The notes under the pieces: generated by a model | Seen by the model: only the letters and a program-made list of their open reading frames with translations | Database searches by the model: none | Told to the model about the DNA's origin: nothing | Shown here: piece by piece, positions 43,506 through 61,536 of the stretch | Layout of the letters: each line of letters opens with the position of its first letter | Numbering within the stretch: position 1 is the first letter of the stretch | NCBI GenBank assembly: GCA_054601695.1 | Contig: BAAHQB010000006.1 | Coordinates: 1,488,001 to 1,552,000, forward strand | Length of the DNA stretch: 64,000 nt | Direction of reading: 5' to 3' | Source: Amorphochlora amoebiformis | Lineage: Eukaryota; Cercozoa; Chlorarachniophyceae | Program-made: the position numbers and the translations under genes

Positions 43506-44520
43506 CTATTACTATGCACATATTTATACACATATATTTTTATATGTGTATTGTCATGTTTTTTACATACCAGGTTTGAATATGACATGCATATATGTAT
43601 CTGTAGATATGTCCTTGTGTAATACATGTGCACATATACATAGATATGCTTACACTTGCACTTTTACACATATATCTACACATTGAGATTCTACCTTCCC
43701 TTCCATGGGATTCTCAGCAATCTTTATCACCATTACTCCAAATGTAGCACTAATAGCCATCTTATGATGAGATGCAGCCAGGAGCTGCCGCTTTGAAACC
43801 TTGACCTGAATAGGCTCGGGTTGCTGTGGAGTTGGAACATGCTCTGGATACTGTGGCAGCAATTGTGGGTTTAGCAAGGGAAGAGTCGGTTTGAAGCTTT
43901 TTGAGGGACTGGATCGTCGGGGGGTAAAGTTTCTCTCCGAAAATTCCGTGCTGATCTTTCGGAGAAAGCGGTGAAGATCAACGTAGCCTTCACGGGGTAG
44001 AGCGAGGGTAGAGGTCTTGCACTGTATTGTCAGACTGAACGTAGCCTGTGACTGGCAAGTCCGCTCGAACTCCGTAAGACTCTTGATGTTCTTGGATTTC
44101 GGACGGCTCCGTCTTGAATCCTCTTTCCTTTCATCCGCTTCCCAGACCCGAAAGGGATCCCAAAGGCGCTGGAAGAAAGCTTCGGTCTCATGAGCAGCTA
44201 TCTTGGTCCCAGGTGCCAGGAACGGATGGAATATAGCGGTCTTTGTCGAATCATCCGAACGTGTATTTACACACAGTCTTGGAGCTTCGATCTCAAGTAC
44301 TGGTGTGAAATCAGTCTGTGTTCTCCCTCGACCGCTTAATCCATAAGTCCCTGCGTTTAGAATCCCTCGCATCGAAGACGATTGCGCGTATATCAGAAGA
44401 TTCTGGATGTGGGAGGCCTGCTTTATGAAGTACGCGTCTGTGATGGTGTTGGAGATGTGTAGATCCTCCATACTGACTTCAAGATTTTCTCCACCTACTG
44501 AAAGGAATGTAATGTATATG

Positions 44521-44570
<50 letters not shown>

Positions 44571-44652
44571 TATTGTGGATGTGCATATTCTATATTCATA
44601 TTGCATGTATATTATATACATATATGTATATATGGCTTTTTATATATACATT

Positions 44653-44740
<88 letters not shown>

Positions 44741-44911
44741 CATGTGTATATGTATTGTGTCATGTGTGCATACTACAAGATATGAGACATATATTGATAT
44801 AATATTATGTATGATACCTGTATGCATATACATACACGTATATTAATATATATATATATATATAGTTATACATAAATATACATACTTATATATAACACTT
44901 GCATACATATA

Positions 44912-44942
<31 letters not shown>

Positions 44943-44977
44943 ATATCATATTATATATATATATATATATATATATG

Positions 44978-45042
<65 letters not shown>

Positions 45043-45132
45043 ATATATATATACATATGTATATTACATTATATTTTGTATATTATATTTTATTACGCAC
45101 ACACATACACACACATATATATACACACATAT

Positions 45133-45208
<76 letters not shown>

Positions 45209-45485
45209 GTGTGCTTTATATCATGTGGCATACATCTAAAATAATGTACATGTGTATGTATATATATATATATATATATATAAATACATTATATATATAT
45301 ATATATATATATATCATATCACAATGTACGCATTATAAAATATTACATATGCACATATCTTATAATTGTGCGTATAAATTTTACATCAATATCTATTTTA
45401 TATATGCTATATATGCGTATTATTATATATATAAATATATGTATATGTGTGTATTGATATATATATATATATATATATATATTTG

Positions 45486-45547
<62 letters not shown>

Positions 45548-47871
45548 TACATATATATATATATATATTATATGTATACATGTATTATATATTATATATA
45601 TATATATATTACATAGGTGCATATTTATATGAATTGTATGCGTGTTTGTGTACCAACACGTACATATGAGACATTCATGTATATACGTGTAATATACACA
45701 CTTACATCCATGTGATATATTTTAAGTTATATATATATAAACATATATATACATATGCTATGTTATATATATGTGTATATAAATGTATTATTATATTTGT
45801 ATAAAGAACATATCCTATGTAGTGTTTCTTGTGTTATTGCACCTCTCCCAGATAAGTTGGGGAGCAGCAAAATCTTAAGCAGTGGAGTGCTGATCACAAA
45901 CTGATCGCCAGACTTCATATCGGTTCCCCTCTCGTCGGGAAACAAGAGCACCTGCTCTTGCTCGTTCCGAATCTGATTGATATCGAGACTCTCCTGAGAA
46001 GAGGATGGAGATCTTGCGCTGAACCCAGACTCGGCGAGAGACTTTGTGTCATTCTTGCTGTCAAGCCCCCATCCATGGCTGAAAGACTCTTCTCTGGAAT
46101 TAGAGAAATTTTTCTGCATGGTCTTCATCCTCTGGATGGTCCCCAGATCCATTTGAATATTCACTGGCAGCATTCTCAATTCGACGTGCCAATTCTTGCT
46201 GTCAGATCCTTCCCTTCTTTTTGCCTCGCGAACGGAGATCTTCAAATCGGGAATTGACTGCTTGATCTCTTGCTGGATCCTTTGGGCCGTGTAGGTAGCT
46301 TTCCCTTCTTGACCCGCGGGCATGGGTGAAGAATCCTTGAAGTCCAAGAACTGTGTCGAGCTAGTCATCTCTCCCTTGCACTCGTCCAGTTCTGGCTTTG
46401 GTGTTTTATCGTCGAAGTCGATGTCAAAGAGTTTGATATCCTTGGCGTGGAGATTACGGGAGGTGGATATCGGAGGCTCTGGGGGTGCTGCTGATGCCGC
46501 TCGGGGTTCATTGTGTAAATCATCGTCATCGAGCGCTATGCTGTTCATCATGGCCATCGTCACACCTTCCACAACACCGGCCCGTGATCGCTCATCGACT
46601 TTCTCTTCTAGAAAATAAGAGAAAATTATTGGAAGTAGAATACCACTGTGCATATCCACCCTGTCACATAACCTAGCAATTCTGTGTGAGGCCTAAAAAT
46701 GCTCTCAAAGCCAAACCCTAATGCTTTCACAACCAACCCTAATGATCTCATAGCCTTCACACCTACATTTGCACGGTTTGTAAACATATTCCCGCACCAA
46801 GAATCTCCTCACATACAAGTTTCATTCCCTTGCAACACACAACGAAAAATACCAGCTAAAGAACAAACCCCAACCCAACACACCTGCCGGATCTTGTTCC
46901 CCGAATGCTGTACTGGAGTCGTCCTCGTCACTTTCGCAACCATCGACTGAAGGCTCGGGGTTACATGATCCCACATCTTGGGTTCCTGCTTCCCCAAAGT
47001 TGACTAATTTTGCGCAACGAAAGGCTCCGTGAGCAGTTTGGAAGACGCCGTGGGAGCGCTCCTTCTCTTCGTGGAGAAGATATTCGACGACTTTGACGGT
47101 GAGGACTGAGAGATCTGAGAAGGGACGGATGGGCGAGTGCTCTATTGTAGCTGACACATCATCTAGTAGTACAGCGTAGTGGTCCTTTCTGAGGGAGAAC
47201 ACGCCAGGCGAAGGGTGTAGTTTCTCGCCGAAGGAGGGCTCTAGCTTGTGGATTGGAGGCAATGATATCGGAGATAGGTACCACTCGAAGTCGGGAAGCC
47301 AGCGATCCCTATCAACATCATCGTGGAGAATGACCACACTAGCCCTCTGAAGATGTACCTTGAAGTTCCAGGTTATAATTTTCCTCTTGGAGATTTCTCC
47401 AGCGGAAAGAGATACCAGCTCGGTCTTGAATTCTGTTTGAAAGTCCTTTAGCACCTCTTTGCGCTCACCTTTAGCAGGGTCAACGGCAACAGAGTTGGAG
47501 CCGGACACACAGTCGTAGAATTCGGTGCTGGTGGAGCCGTGTGAGATTGCGGTCGCGAAGGAATCTGCCATTGATTCGGCCATAGCCGCGCCCGATCTTG
47601 TCTTTTTGTGCTCATGCTCGCGCAGCATATTTTCGAGCCTGCCATACTCCTCTGCCTTGATGGGCTTCCCGATTCGAGAACGTGGGCTAGTGGTCCCTTT
47701 CTTTAACCCGGCTAGCTTTATCAGCTTGTCGATCTCTTGCGTGTCATCGAGTCGGGAGTGCTTCATATCCCTGATATTTCACAAGCATTAGTTAGTTGGC
47801 TGGATAGATCAAGTAACTAATCTGTACTTAACAAGCAAGATTGACAGAGAAAAGGATAAGGCGAATTGGAA

Positions 47872-47937
<66 letters not shown>

Positions 47938-48076
47938 GTATATATTTTCCTATATATATATACATAAATATACATATAAATATATGTATATATATATATA
48001 TATATATATGTATACATATATGTAAGAATAGTTTTATACACTTATATAAATCTATATTAGATATATTATAGATACA

Positions 48077-48111
<35 letters not shown>

Positions 48112-48124
48112 TTAGATATTATAT

Positions 48125-48190
<66 letters not shown>

Positions 48191-48201
48191 TCTACAAATA
48201 T

Positions 48202-48270
<69 letters not shown>

Positions 48271-48456
48271 CATACAATGTGTACATATGTTATATTTATT
48301 AAAAAGCTTCAGAAACAAAAAAAGGTGGAAAGGAGCGAGAGATAAGACGATGTGCAGAGGGGTTAAAAGATTGAAATGCATGATAAACCTTATGACATTT
48401 ATATACATACGTACATGTATACATACATGCGTACATTTATTGCATACACACACACT

Positions 48457-48494
<38 letters not shown>

Positions 48495-48522
48495 CATATT
48501 TTATATATATATATATATATAT

Positions 48523-48567
<45 letters not shown>

Positions 48568-50005
48568 CATGTGTATGCATACATTGATATCTTGTAATAC
48601 TATTTAATATATCACGTACACATTTATGTAGTAGTATGAATGTATAATAATGGTATATTATGAATTCACAATTATATAGCATCATTAAATCTGTTTAATA
48701 TTTTACTACATTTTGTATATAAAGGTAGAACTTACATGTCTTTTGGGCCCGTCGTCAGCTGCGTTGTGTCGTCATCGATTCGCTCCTTCTCTTGATTCTT
48801 CTTTAGGATTCGGAGAGACTCCAAGATGTCAGAGAACGCATGCTTGATGTGTTCGATCTGGCTTGGACCAACCAGCACTCGGAGAGCCGGGATGATTCCC
48901 TCTACTTCAATCCGTGTGGTCGATTTCCCTTCGGGTATTATCGGCGGGGGTGTGAAGCTGAAGGTACTGTACTTGTCGACGTGCCCATGGGCGATGGTTA
49001 TGCTCTTCCTGTCCCTAACTAGATCGACGCGCAAACCACGAAACTTGAATTCTTTCTCAAATTTACCCGATTGCTTGGTGGAGGTTGACGACTCCGTGGA
49101 GTTAATATACTTTAGGTGAGACAGACGGATGACGACTTCGGACGCGCTCAGACTGGAGTTGTAGTGCTGAAATCTTATAGAGAAGTCCTCGACGAAGAAT
49201 TCGGTACGTTGTAGGACAACACTAAGCCTTCCTTTGATGGCCTGGGTTGTTTATTCAGTAACTCGTATGCCCAAAGGCCAGAAGGGATTAGCCAATGTCG
49301 ATAATATCATTCTTACCATCATCCCTGCAGTACTTCTGGGGTCCTCGTTGCTGGAGCTATGAGACGATGACCTCGAATCCCGAGACTTTCTTAGATGCTC
49401 CAGGACGAAGTTGGAGGTTCCCTCCTGCTTCAGCGCCTGCATTTTGGGCCATCTTCCGTAAGAGCGAGTAGAGGTGGTGAGACATGTACGACATGTACCT
49501 CTTGTAATAGGGACTCGGATAGATTATCCGCAGGGTTTTCCACCTTATCCAACCTTCTAATGACCACGTCCAGCCCCTGAATGTAAGTCCGTTCAGTGAC
49601 ATGGACGAGAACTTCTTATGTATCTCACCTTTAGAGTGATCTTGCAGTTTTTTTCTGTTAAATCCCACGGGATTTCCGCTCGAATTAGATCTGATTTTGC
49701 CTTTGTAATTTTGAAGGGGAGTCCAGGGATGGATTCGTTGAGAACCTGAGATTTATCTTTCTGATTGCCGGCACAAGTCTTGGGAAACCCATCGTATCTG
49801 TATACCCAGTCTCACGCTATAAACCCGTATTAGAACCTACCTCAGTGTCAAGTTTTATGTCTTTTATCTCGAGTCGCCCCTCGCTAAGTTTGACATCGAG
49901 TTGACTCTGATGCAGCTCGTCCTCAAGGTAATCGCCGATGAGTTTCTTCAGAATGAATGTGTAGAGTCTCCTAACAGGATGGGACAGTAGTTCGGAGAAC
50001 GACAT
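37917..50005 (-). CDS. ATG2: Autophagy-related protein 2 (ATG2), bridge-like lipid-transfer protein
   Basis: ATG2 moves phospholipid in bulk from the ER to the growing autophagosome membrane, working with ATG9 and ATG18/WIPI. Exons in order: 49841-50005, 49629-49745, 49499-49576, 49317-49436, 48736-49241, 46884-47770, 45843-46607, 43695-44497, 41475-43307, 41358-41399, 39113-40206, 37917-38019. All phases agree; the product is 2,170 residues, a little longer than human (about 1,940) or plant ATG2. The first exon is a chorein_N segment (residues 1-55, [18 protein letters not shown]). Exon 2 has LPFKI and AEIPW. The 42-base exon plus the start of the next gives [20 protein letters not shown], the conserved CAD-tip region. 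The C-terminal ATG2 region has [19 protein letters not shown] (residues about 1980-2000), then the amphipathic tail, completed by the last exon ([19 protein letters not shown]). The start is the ATG that opens the chorein domain. Confidence 0.95.
38037..38184. repeat. 74-bp tandem duplication in the last ATG2 intron
   Basis: A unit beginning AGATATATATGTTATAATGA at 38037 is repeated at 38111 with few changes, next to the final ATG2 exon (upstream of it in transcription, inside the intron). Confidence 0.9.
40680..41060. repeat. Three-copy dispersed unit in an ATG2 intron
   Basis: TTCTAACATGCATTAAGACA and close variants start at 40688, 40889 and 41001. Two are followed by CACACACAC and a TATACTGTCAAA(A)CATATA word. 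They lie in the intron between ATG2 exons 41358-41399 and 39113-40206. Confidence 0.85.
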
Positions 50006-50320
50006 AGGGAGACTAAAATTCTGGTGGGACTGTCCTATAGCCCCAATCTCAATCTTTTCTTGCTTTTCTCCGCCCTTTCTACCCCCTCATCAGGCTCACT
50101 CCATAAAGACCCGCTTTTATCGCTATAAACCTAATTATTCGCTAGGTCAAAGCTGTCAATGCCTGGTCAAACCCATCGCAGAGGTAAATTGGGGGATTTC
50201 ACCCAAAAGACAACATGGGTCGAATAGCCATTGCCCATCCCCGGGCCATCGGCCAGTGGCCACCACTGTGACTATATGAGACCGCTTCGGGTCGCCAGAA
50301 TTCAAAATTTCCCATCCATT
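50006..50320. promoter_or_regulatory. Divergent promoter region between ATG2 and the coiled-coil gene
   Basis: About 315 bp of non-repetitive DNA lie between two start codons facing away from each other. It has a pyrimidine-rich patch at about 50045-50095 and no microsatellite. An in-frame upstream ATG for the + gene lies at 50231, so part of this may be coding if that start is used. No recognised element was found. Confidence 0.5.
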
Positions 50321-50791
50321 ATGTCCACAATTTTTCCATTGGATGCTTTCTGCACAACTCCGGATTTCAATCCCAGGCACGTTCACGAACTGGGCCAAAA
50401 GGAGCTCCTCGGCCTGCAGGAAGGCGACGATTCCAAGGCCACACTGCCCCTTTCGAATGATGGAGAACTCAAAGGGACAAAGAAAGAGCTCACACGGAAG
50501 GAAGGGCTAGACAAGATTAGCAGCTCCTTCTTCGAAGACCTCCAGAGATCTTACAAGCAGCTGGAAAATTTTCTGTTCGACAGCAACACTATTGTACTTC
50601 AAGCCCGAATGCAGATCCTAGAACAGCGGAAACGAATTGCAAAAGTGAAACTTTTTTTGAGAGATATGGACGACGCTCAGATGAAACAGACGCTGCGTAA
50701 TAATAGGTTGCTGAATCTGCAGAGTAAAACTAAGTTCGCTGCAAAGTCACAGAGCAATGCCTTGGCTCGAATTCGCAAGATCTCGATGTAG
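50321..50791 (+). CDS. Small intronless coiled-coil protein, family not recognised
   Basis: An uninterrupted frame of 156 residues runs from ATG at 50321 to TAG at 50791. A longer version from 50231 would add 30 residues, but the shorter start is preferred because the extra segment has a low-complexity, spacer-like composition. The middle and C-terminal part is strongly helical and charged: FFEDLQRSYKQLENFLFDSN, then LEQRKRIAKVKLFLRDMDD. The last 30 residues are basic. The gene is head to head with ATG2, and its 3' end faces the membrane-protein gene. Composition matches the confirmed exons, unlike the microsatellite frames. I do not recognise a family and assign no function. Confidence 0.7.
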   Translation: MSTIFPLDAFCTTPDFNPRHVHELGQKELLGLQEGDDSKATLPLSNDGELKGTKKELTRKEGLDKISSSFFEDLQRSYKQLENFLFDSNTIVLQARMQILEQRKRIAKVKLFLRDMDDAQMKQTLRNNRLLNLQSKTKFAAKSQSNALARIRKISM

Positions 50792-50990
50792 CACGTGGTA
50801 TATCTCTTCTAAGCCCATGTACCATGTGATCAAATTAGTGTTCATTATGCTGTAAATCACCAATTCAGATGTAATGTAAACACACCACAAACATACATAC
50901 ACAAACACAGAAATGAAAATAATTAAAATGTAATATTATATATACATATGTTACATATCTATTCTTTATGTTCATATAACATATGTGTAT

Positions 50991-51024
<34 letters not shown>

Positions 51025-51145
51025 ACATGCATGTTTATACACATCTACTGTACATTTAATGTTACGTAATATATATATATATATATATATAATTTATACT
51101 AATGATTATACATATGATATTATATACACATATATTAATATTATG

Positions 51146-51222
<77 letters not shown>

Positions 51223-51484
51223 CATATATATATACACACATATATATACATACATAAATAAATAAATATAAATATACATTTGTATATATAATATATATAT
51301 ATATGTGTGTGTGTATATATGTAATATTCATACACATGAATTTATAAATATTGGATAATTAGAACGAGTTGAAATCCTTCAATTATAAAAAGTTGACATG
51401 CGAACAACAGCACTGATGAAGGATAGATCTAAGGACATTCTTGAGGATATTTCTAAACCTAGAACTCATTAAGGCATACGCCGC
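50792..51484. other. Intergenic spacer between convergent small genes
   Basis: TA microsatellite with short GT stretches occupies about 50935-51330. About 140 bases of non-repetitive AT-rich DNA flank it on either side. I see no gene. Confidence 0.75.
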
Positions 51485-51937
51485 CTACCCACACTTTCTG
51501 TCGCAGTAGAAAATGGCGAATCCCAAGCCCCATGATAACACATGCGCGACCGTGGTGATGAACTCGTCGAAAACAAGATAATAAAAGTTGACAACAATCG
51601 CGCTCACGACCCCCCAGAATAATACATTACAAATGTGTGCATCCGATTCGACGCTGGAATCGAGCATTCTGGACTCCAAAAGCATCCAAGCCAGAACGGT
51701 GTTCCACACGATGGATATCCCCACGCATTCGAAGAGGAAAAGGCAAAGTGAGAGCTGGTATGATATTAACGCCACCAGCCACAAGCCCCATCTCATTTGA
51801 ATACCCGTAGATTTTTTTTTCCCGCATACGTACAATATGTATAGGGCTGGAACTGTCATCCCGTAGTTCAATAGGCAGTCCCACCAGGAGCCCTGGTAGG
51901 TCAGAATGGCAACCACGTCTCTCCATACCGACTTCAT
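51485..51937 (-). CDS. Small multi-pass membrane protein, family not recognised
   Basis: An intronless frame of 150 residues runs from ATG at 51937 to a stop at 51485. A reading from 51958 would need a GTG start and is not preferred. Hydrophobic stretches at about residues 24-40, 51-73, 76-91, 106-126 and 130-147 suggest four or five membrane spans. Between them are a short Lys-rich loop (GKKKSTG) and an acidic loop near residue 100. The C terminus ends in CDRKCG. Non-repetitive sequence and the pattern of spans make this a convincing gene, but I do not recognise the family. Three CACGTG palindromes lie within 40 bases upstream of the start. Confidence 0.75.
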   Translation of the reverse strand: MKSVWRDVVAILTYQGSWWDCLLNYGMTVPALYILYVCGKKKSTGIQMRWGLWLVALISYQLSLCLFLFECVGISIVWNTVLAWMLLESRMLDSSVESDAHICNVLFWGVVSAIVVNFYYLVFDEFITTVAHVLSWGLGFAIFYCDRKCG

Positions 51938-52210
51938 CCTAGAACACGTGATTGACACGTGTTCATTGACACGTGCACAATGATGTGACTTCGGGCCATA
52001 TCACACATTCCCGAAATATAATGTGGCAACATCTCTTCGGCTGGAACATTGGCATTTGCTTTCCCGTGGCTACCCCACTTTCCTGACCCGTATGGGCGAA
52101 TATTGCCTACGTAGGACATATCAATGGAATATATTACCCTAGCTACTACACACATTATTTAAACAGCAAAAAATTCCGGAGGGAAGGACTAGGTACGTTT
52201 CCACGTGAAT
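51938..52210 (-). promoter_or_regulatory. Promoter region with clustered CACGTG boxes upstream of the membrane-protein gene
   Basis: CACGTG occurs at 51945-51950, 51956-51961 and 51970-51975, the last two within a repeated ATTGACACGTG word. A fourth copy lies at 52202-52207. CACGTG is the palindromic E-box/G-box bound by bHLH or bZIP factors. The cluster starts 8 bases above the ATG, so it may overlap the 5' untranslated region. A regulatory role is inferred from density and position only. Confidence 0.55.
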
Positions 52211-52392
52211 TCCTGGTCACATTTTCTTGCTGGTGACGTTTTCGTTCCCAACTAACATCCTAAGATGCCTCCCTCCCTCGAGATTCAATCCCAGTCGTGT
52301 CTTTAGTATGGACAATCAAACATGTTTTTAAATATCTAATATCTACATTTATATATATATATGTATATAAATATATATGTGTATATATATGT

Positions 52393-52431
<39 letters not shown>

Positions 52432-52564
52432 AATATGAATATATATATATATATATATATATGAATATGAATATATATATGATATATATATATATATATA
52501 TGAATATGAATATATATATGATATATATATATATATATATATATATCATAGTATATGTATATAA

Positions 52565-52609
<45 letters not shown>

Positions 52610-52670
52610 ATATATATATATATATATCATACAAGAATATATATATATATATATATATAATTATATATAT

Positions 52671-52740
<70 letters not shown>

Positions 52741-53087
52741 ATATATATATATATATGTATATAATATCATGATATATATGACTATAAAATACTGTGTGAG
52801 GAAGAGCGAGATTTGCACATTTAGAGGTCTCAGGTGGTCGCCGAAAGGCATACATGTATATTGGTATACAAGTATATAATATTATAATGTATAATCGATC
52901 GGCCTTGGAAAACTTTGTACTCTAGATATCGACGCCCGGACCCTCACCTGAGTCTACTAGTCTAAGCAGTTGTCATAGGTTGAGTACGTAATTGTTTCAT
53001 CATATTATGAGAACAGATGGAACAACTCAAATTTAATCTCTCCAATGTTATGTAGCTGTAATTATGTTACTATTACTCTTGTGAAGG
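52211..53087. other. Intergenic region with TA/GT microsatellite
   Basis: TA-based microsatellite spans about 52350-52790, with a repeated GAATATGAATATATATA word near 52430-52515. The last 230 bases before the VPS25 stop codon are non-repetitive. I see no gene. Confidence 0.75.
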
Positions 53088-57162
<4,075 letters not shown>

Positions 57163-57328
57163 CACGCAATCGGCGACACGTGTTGAGGAACGGACACGTG
57201 GCCTTGGGCGTGACGCTTCGCCTTGTTTTGGGCGTGACTCATGGCTGCATCACAAATTGGAAATTTCACGCCAGGCTTGACACAGAAATTTCCCGGCTTT
57301 TTCCATCTCGGGCAAATCTCGGACAGAA
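57163..57328. promoter_or_regulatory. Compact bidirectional promoter between VPS25 and the NADAR gene
   Basis: Only 166 bp separate the two start codons. It contains CACGTG at 57177-57182 and 57195-57200, each preceded by GA. GGGCGTGAC occurs twice about 24 bases apart, and a TGACTCA word lies at about 57235. It is GC-richer than its surroundings and free of microsatellite. Use as a shared promoter is inferred from the geometry. Confidence 0.65.
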
Positions 57329-58125
57329 ATGATGGATCCCAACACCGACCCCACACGACCTTACCAGTTGTTCTATCGCGGCCCATTCAGCCAGTGGTAC
57401 AAGTCGACATTTTATGGTAAATCTACTTGAAAGGGTGGGAAGAGAGGAACTCGAGTCTGCTTTGTCAATGCCTGACGTGGCAATGGAATACGACGGAATA
57501 TGATATGGGAGAGCAAAGGCATGTGAGAGCGTGATGTACGAGAGCATGATACATATACAGTCTGGATGTACATTCCGTGCGAGATGTTGTCTACGGCCTG
57601 GGGGGATTATATGTGTTCGCCTCTCACTCTACCCCTGAGTGCTTTCATAGTACTTGGGAAGTTTGCAGTTCACACAGTGTTCAGTTCTTCGTTCTGTATG
57701 CACTCCGCCCTGGGACTTTTACATAAAAAAATAACAGCACATAATGAAAGCATTATGCAGTTGATGGAATTAAGTACACTCATGCGGAACAGTGGATGAT
57801 GGCAGAGAAGGCCCGTCTTTTCAATGGTACGTTCACAACGTTATACTAGCGTGTAAATGTTTTCTATATGTCCTAAGAGTTACCTCAACCTTAACTCTAA
57901 TCCTAACCCAAACCCAACTCTAGGTAGTCGTATATGTATCAATTTGTATGTTGTTGGCGATTACAGATAAGGAGACTTTAGCAAAAATTCTCGCCGCGGA
58001 CAATCCGAGGAAGCAAAAAAAGCTTGGCCGAGAGGTTTATGAAGAGAAAATAGATATGTAAACAAAAAATGAAATATTATATATAATATATATATATATA
58101 TATATATGTGTATATATATATGAAG

Positions 58126-58162
<37 letters not shown>

Positions 58163-58209
58163 CTACATATATATATATACACATATATGTAGCATATTAT
58201 TCCATATAC

Positions 58210-58257
<48 letters not shown>

Positions 58258-58288
58258 CATATGTATAAATCTATATATGTATTTGTGC

Positions 58289-58333
<45 letters not shown>

Positions 58334-58445
58334 TATAAATATATATATATATATATAATATTACAATATGATATTTATATATACATATATCTTATTTGTT
58401 TTTATATCTACCAAAGAAGAGACTGCAACAACATGTATGTATGTA

Positions 58446-58520
<75 letters not shown>

Positions 58521-58556
58521 GTATATGTATATATATATATATATAATATATGTATA

Positions 58557-58599
<43 letters not shown>

Positions 58600-58801
58600 T
58601 ATATATATAGTATATATTTATATTTATATATGTATATATATAGTAAAAATCATGTGTATGTACATGTGGTAAACATAAATAGATTATAATATAATATATT
58701 TATATATATATATATATTATATAATATATATATATATTATCTATATATATATATACATATATATATTATGTATACATATATGTGTGTATGTAATAGATAC
58801 A

Positions 58802-58885
<84 letters not shown>

Positions 58886-58938
58886 TTATATATATATATA
58901 TATGTATATATATATACACATATATGTATATATATTTA

Positions 58939-58991
<53 letters not shown>

Positions 58992-60034
58992 ATATATATA
59001 GTATATATTTATATTTATATATGTATATATATATATATAGTAAAAATCATGTGTATGTACATGTGGTAAATATAAATAGATTATAATATAATATATATAA
59101 ATATATATATATATATATAGTATACATATATAATATATATATGTATACATATATACATACATAGATACATAGATGTATACATCGGTAAAAATGTAACAGT
59201 ACTATCAAAATACCAAAATACCCAATGTCCATGAACCCTTTGCCAAATGATAAACGCAACACATAAACAATACTCAATAGGTGCGAGGATTCAAAGATGG
59301 CAAGTGGAAATCGAGTCGCCTGCATATCGTCGTCAAGGGGTGAGTTGTATGAATATGTTTATTCATGGTTTATTCACATTTTTGCACGAATGATTATGAT
59401 ATAATATTCATATTGTAACCATAGATGTTTTTAATAATATATGTATATAGACATAAAAATAACATATTATTACGTGTTATTACTTTATCATTGTTGTAAA
59501 ATATATTATATAATATACATATAAAAATATCTATTAATTGTTTTTTCGTATGCATAAAATATGTAAAGGTATACGTATATTTACATGGTGTATTTCATCT
59601 CAGGAACCTGGCTAAATTCAGTCAGGACAAAAAACTTAAAGAAATGCTTCTCAAGACCGGTATATAGTGCATATATATGTATAAATATGTGCAAACATGT
59701 ACATGTAACAAATGTATATGTGTATGTGTGTATTTACTACGTGTATGTTTATGTAGTAATGAATATGTTTTACAGGCAATGATTATATTTTATAATACTA
59801 TATACTATATATTCGTTTTATACATAATGTTAAAACATTTATGTTATGTTTACGCATATTATATACACTATTCTCATATACCCTAACCATGCATACATAT
59901 GTTATGTATATATATATATATATATATATTATATAATATATATATATATATGTATATAATATATATATATATATATATATTTATATTTAAATATGATTTA
60001 GAAGTCTACACACAATATACATACACACACACAC

Positions 60035-60067
<33 letters not shown>

Positions 60068-60120
60068 TGTAGATATAATAAAAAATACACTTATTGATGA
60101 GCATACATAGACTCTGACAC

Positions 60121-60175
<55 letters not shown>

Positions 60176-60438
60176 AATGCTCATAGATAGGAACGTGCAT
60201 GTATAGTTGTGTATATAGATATATTTTTATATATGCACATACATATATTTATATATATATATACATACATAGATGTATATATACATGTATATATCATATA
60301 TATATTTATAATTATAATCTTCACGCACATATTAGGAGACCGTATAATTGTGGAGGCATCTCCAGTGGACACCATTTGGGGTATTGGCTTGAGAGAGTCG
60401 GATCCAAGGTAAATTATATAAAAAAAGTACGTATACAT

Positions 60439-60469
<31 letters not shown>

Positions 60470-60473
60470 GCAT

Positions 60474-60506
<33 letters not shown>

Positions 60507-61155
60507 TAAATATATATATACACACATGTATACATATTTATATTCATATATATTTATACATATGATATATATATATATATGTGTATATATGTGTATACAT
60601 ATATGATATATGTACTTTATGGAATATATATATATATATATATAATAATACATGTACGTAACGTACACATATATCTATATATGTAATGTATATAATATAT
60701 ATACTCATATATAAATATATATATATAAATATATATATACACACACACATATATATATATGAATAGTACATACGATGCATCTAACATACGCACATATGCA
60801 TGTATGTATAAAATATAACTTTATTTTTTTTTATTTTTCCTATAATGTGTTTAATTTCTCATTTATGTTGTAGGGCACAAGATATGAAGACCTGGAGAGG
60901 ACTGAATCTCCTTGGTGAAGCTTTAATGAGGGTGAGTGCTCATTCTTCACCTTTTTTTTTCGTGCCTGTTGTTCTCAGACTTCAAGTAATACTATATAGT
61001 GCATGTATATAAATATAATATAATATATATATATATATTATTTCTATATGTACATATAGTGTATACACCTAAATATGTGGATATCTTAAATATTCTTTAG
61101 ATATACATTTATATTAAACATATATATATATATATAATATATTTATATATGTATC

Positions 61156-61222
<67 letters not shown>

Positions 61223-61470
61223 TGTGTAAATATGTATATGTATATGATATGTGTATAATTTTATGCATATATGTATAGCTTTTACGAATGTATATGAAGA
61301 TCTTTTGTTATTTATATTTAACAATAGGTTTGCCTGTTTATGCTCCGGAGAAATAATTTGTATTATGAAAACACGTTATGTATACATTATAAAATATATA
61401 TATATATATATATGAACATATATAGAATATATATGTGTATATAAATATATACATAGATATATAATATGAT

Positions 61471-61536
<66 letters not shown>

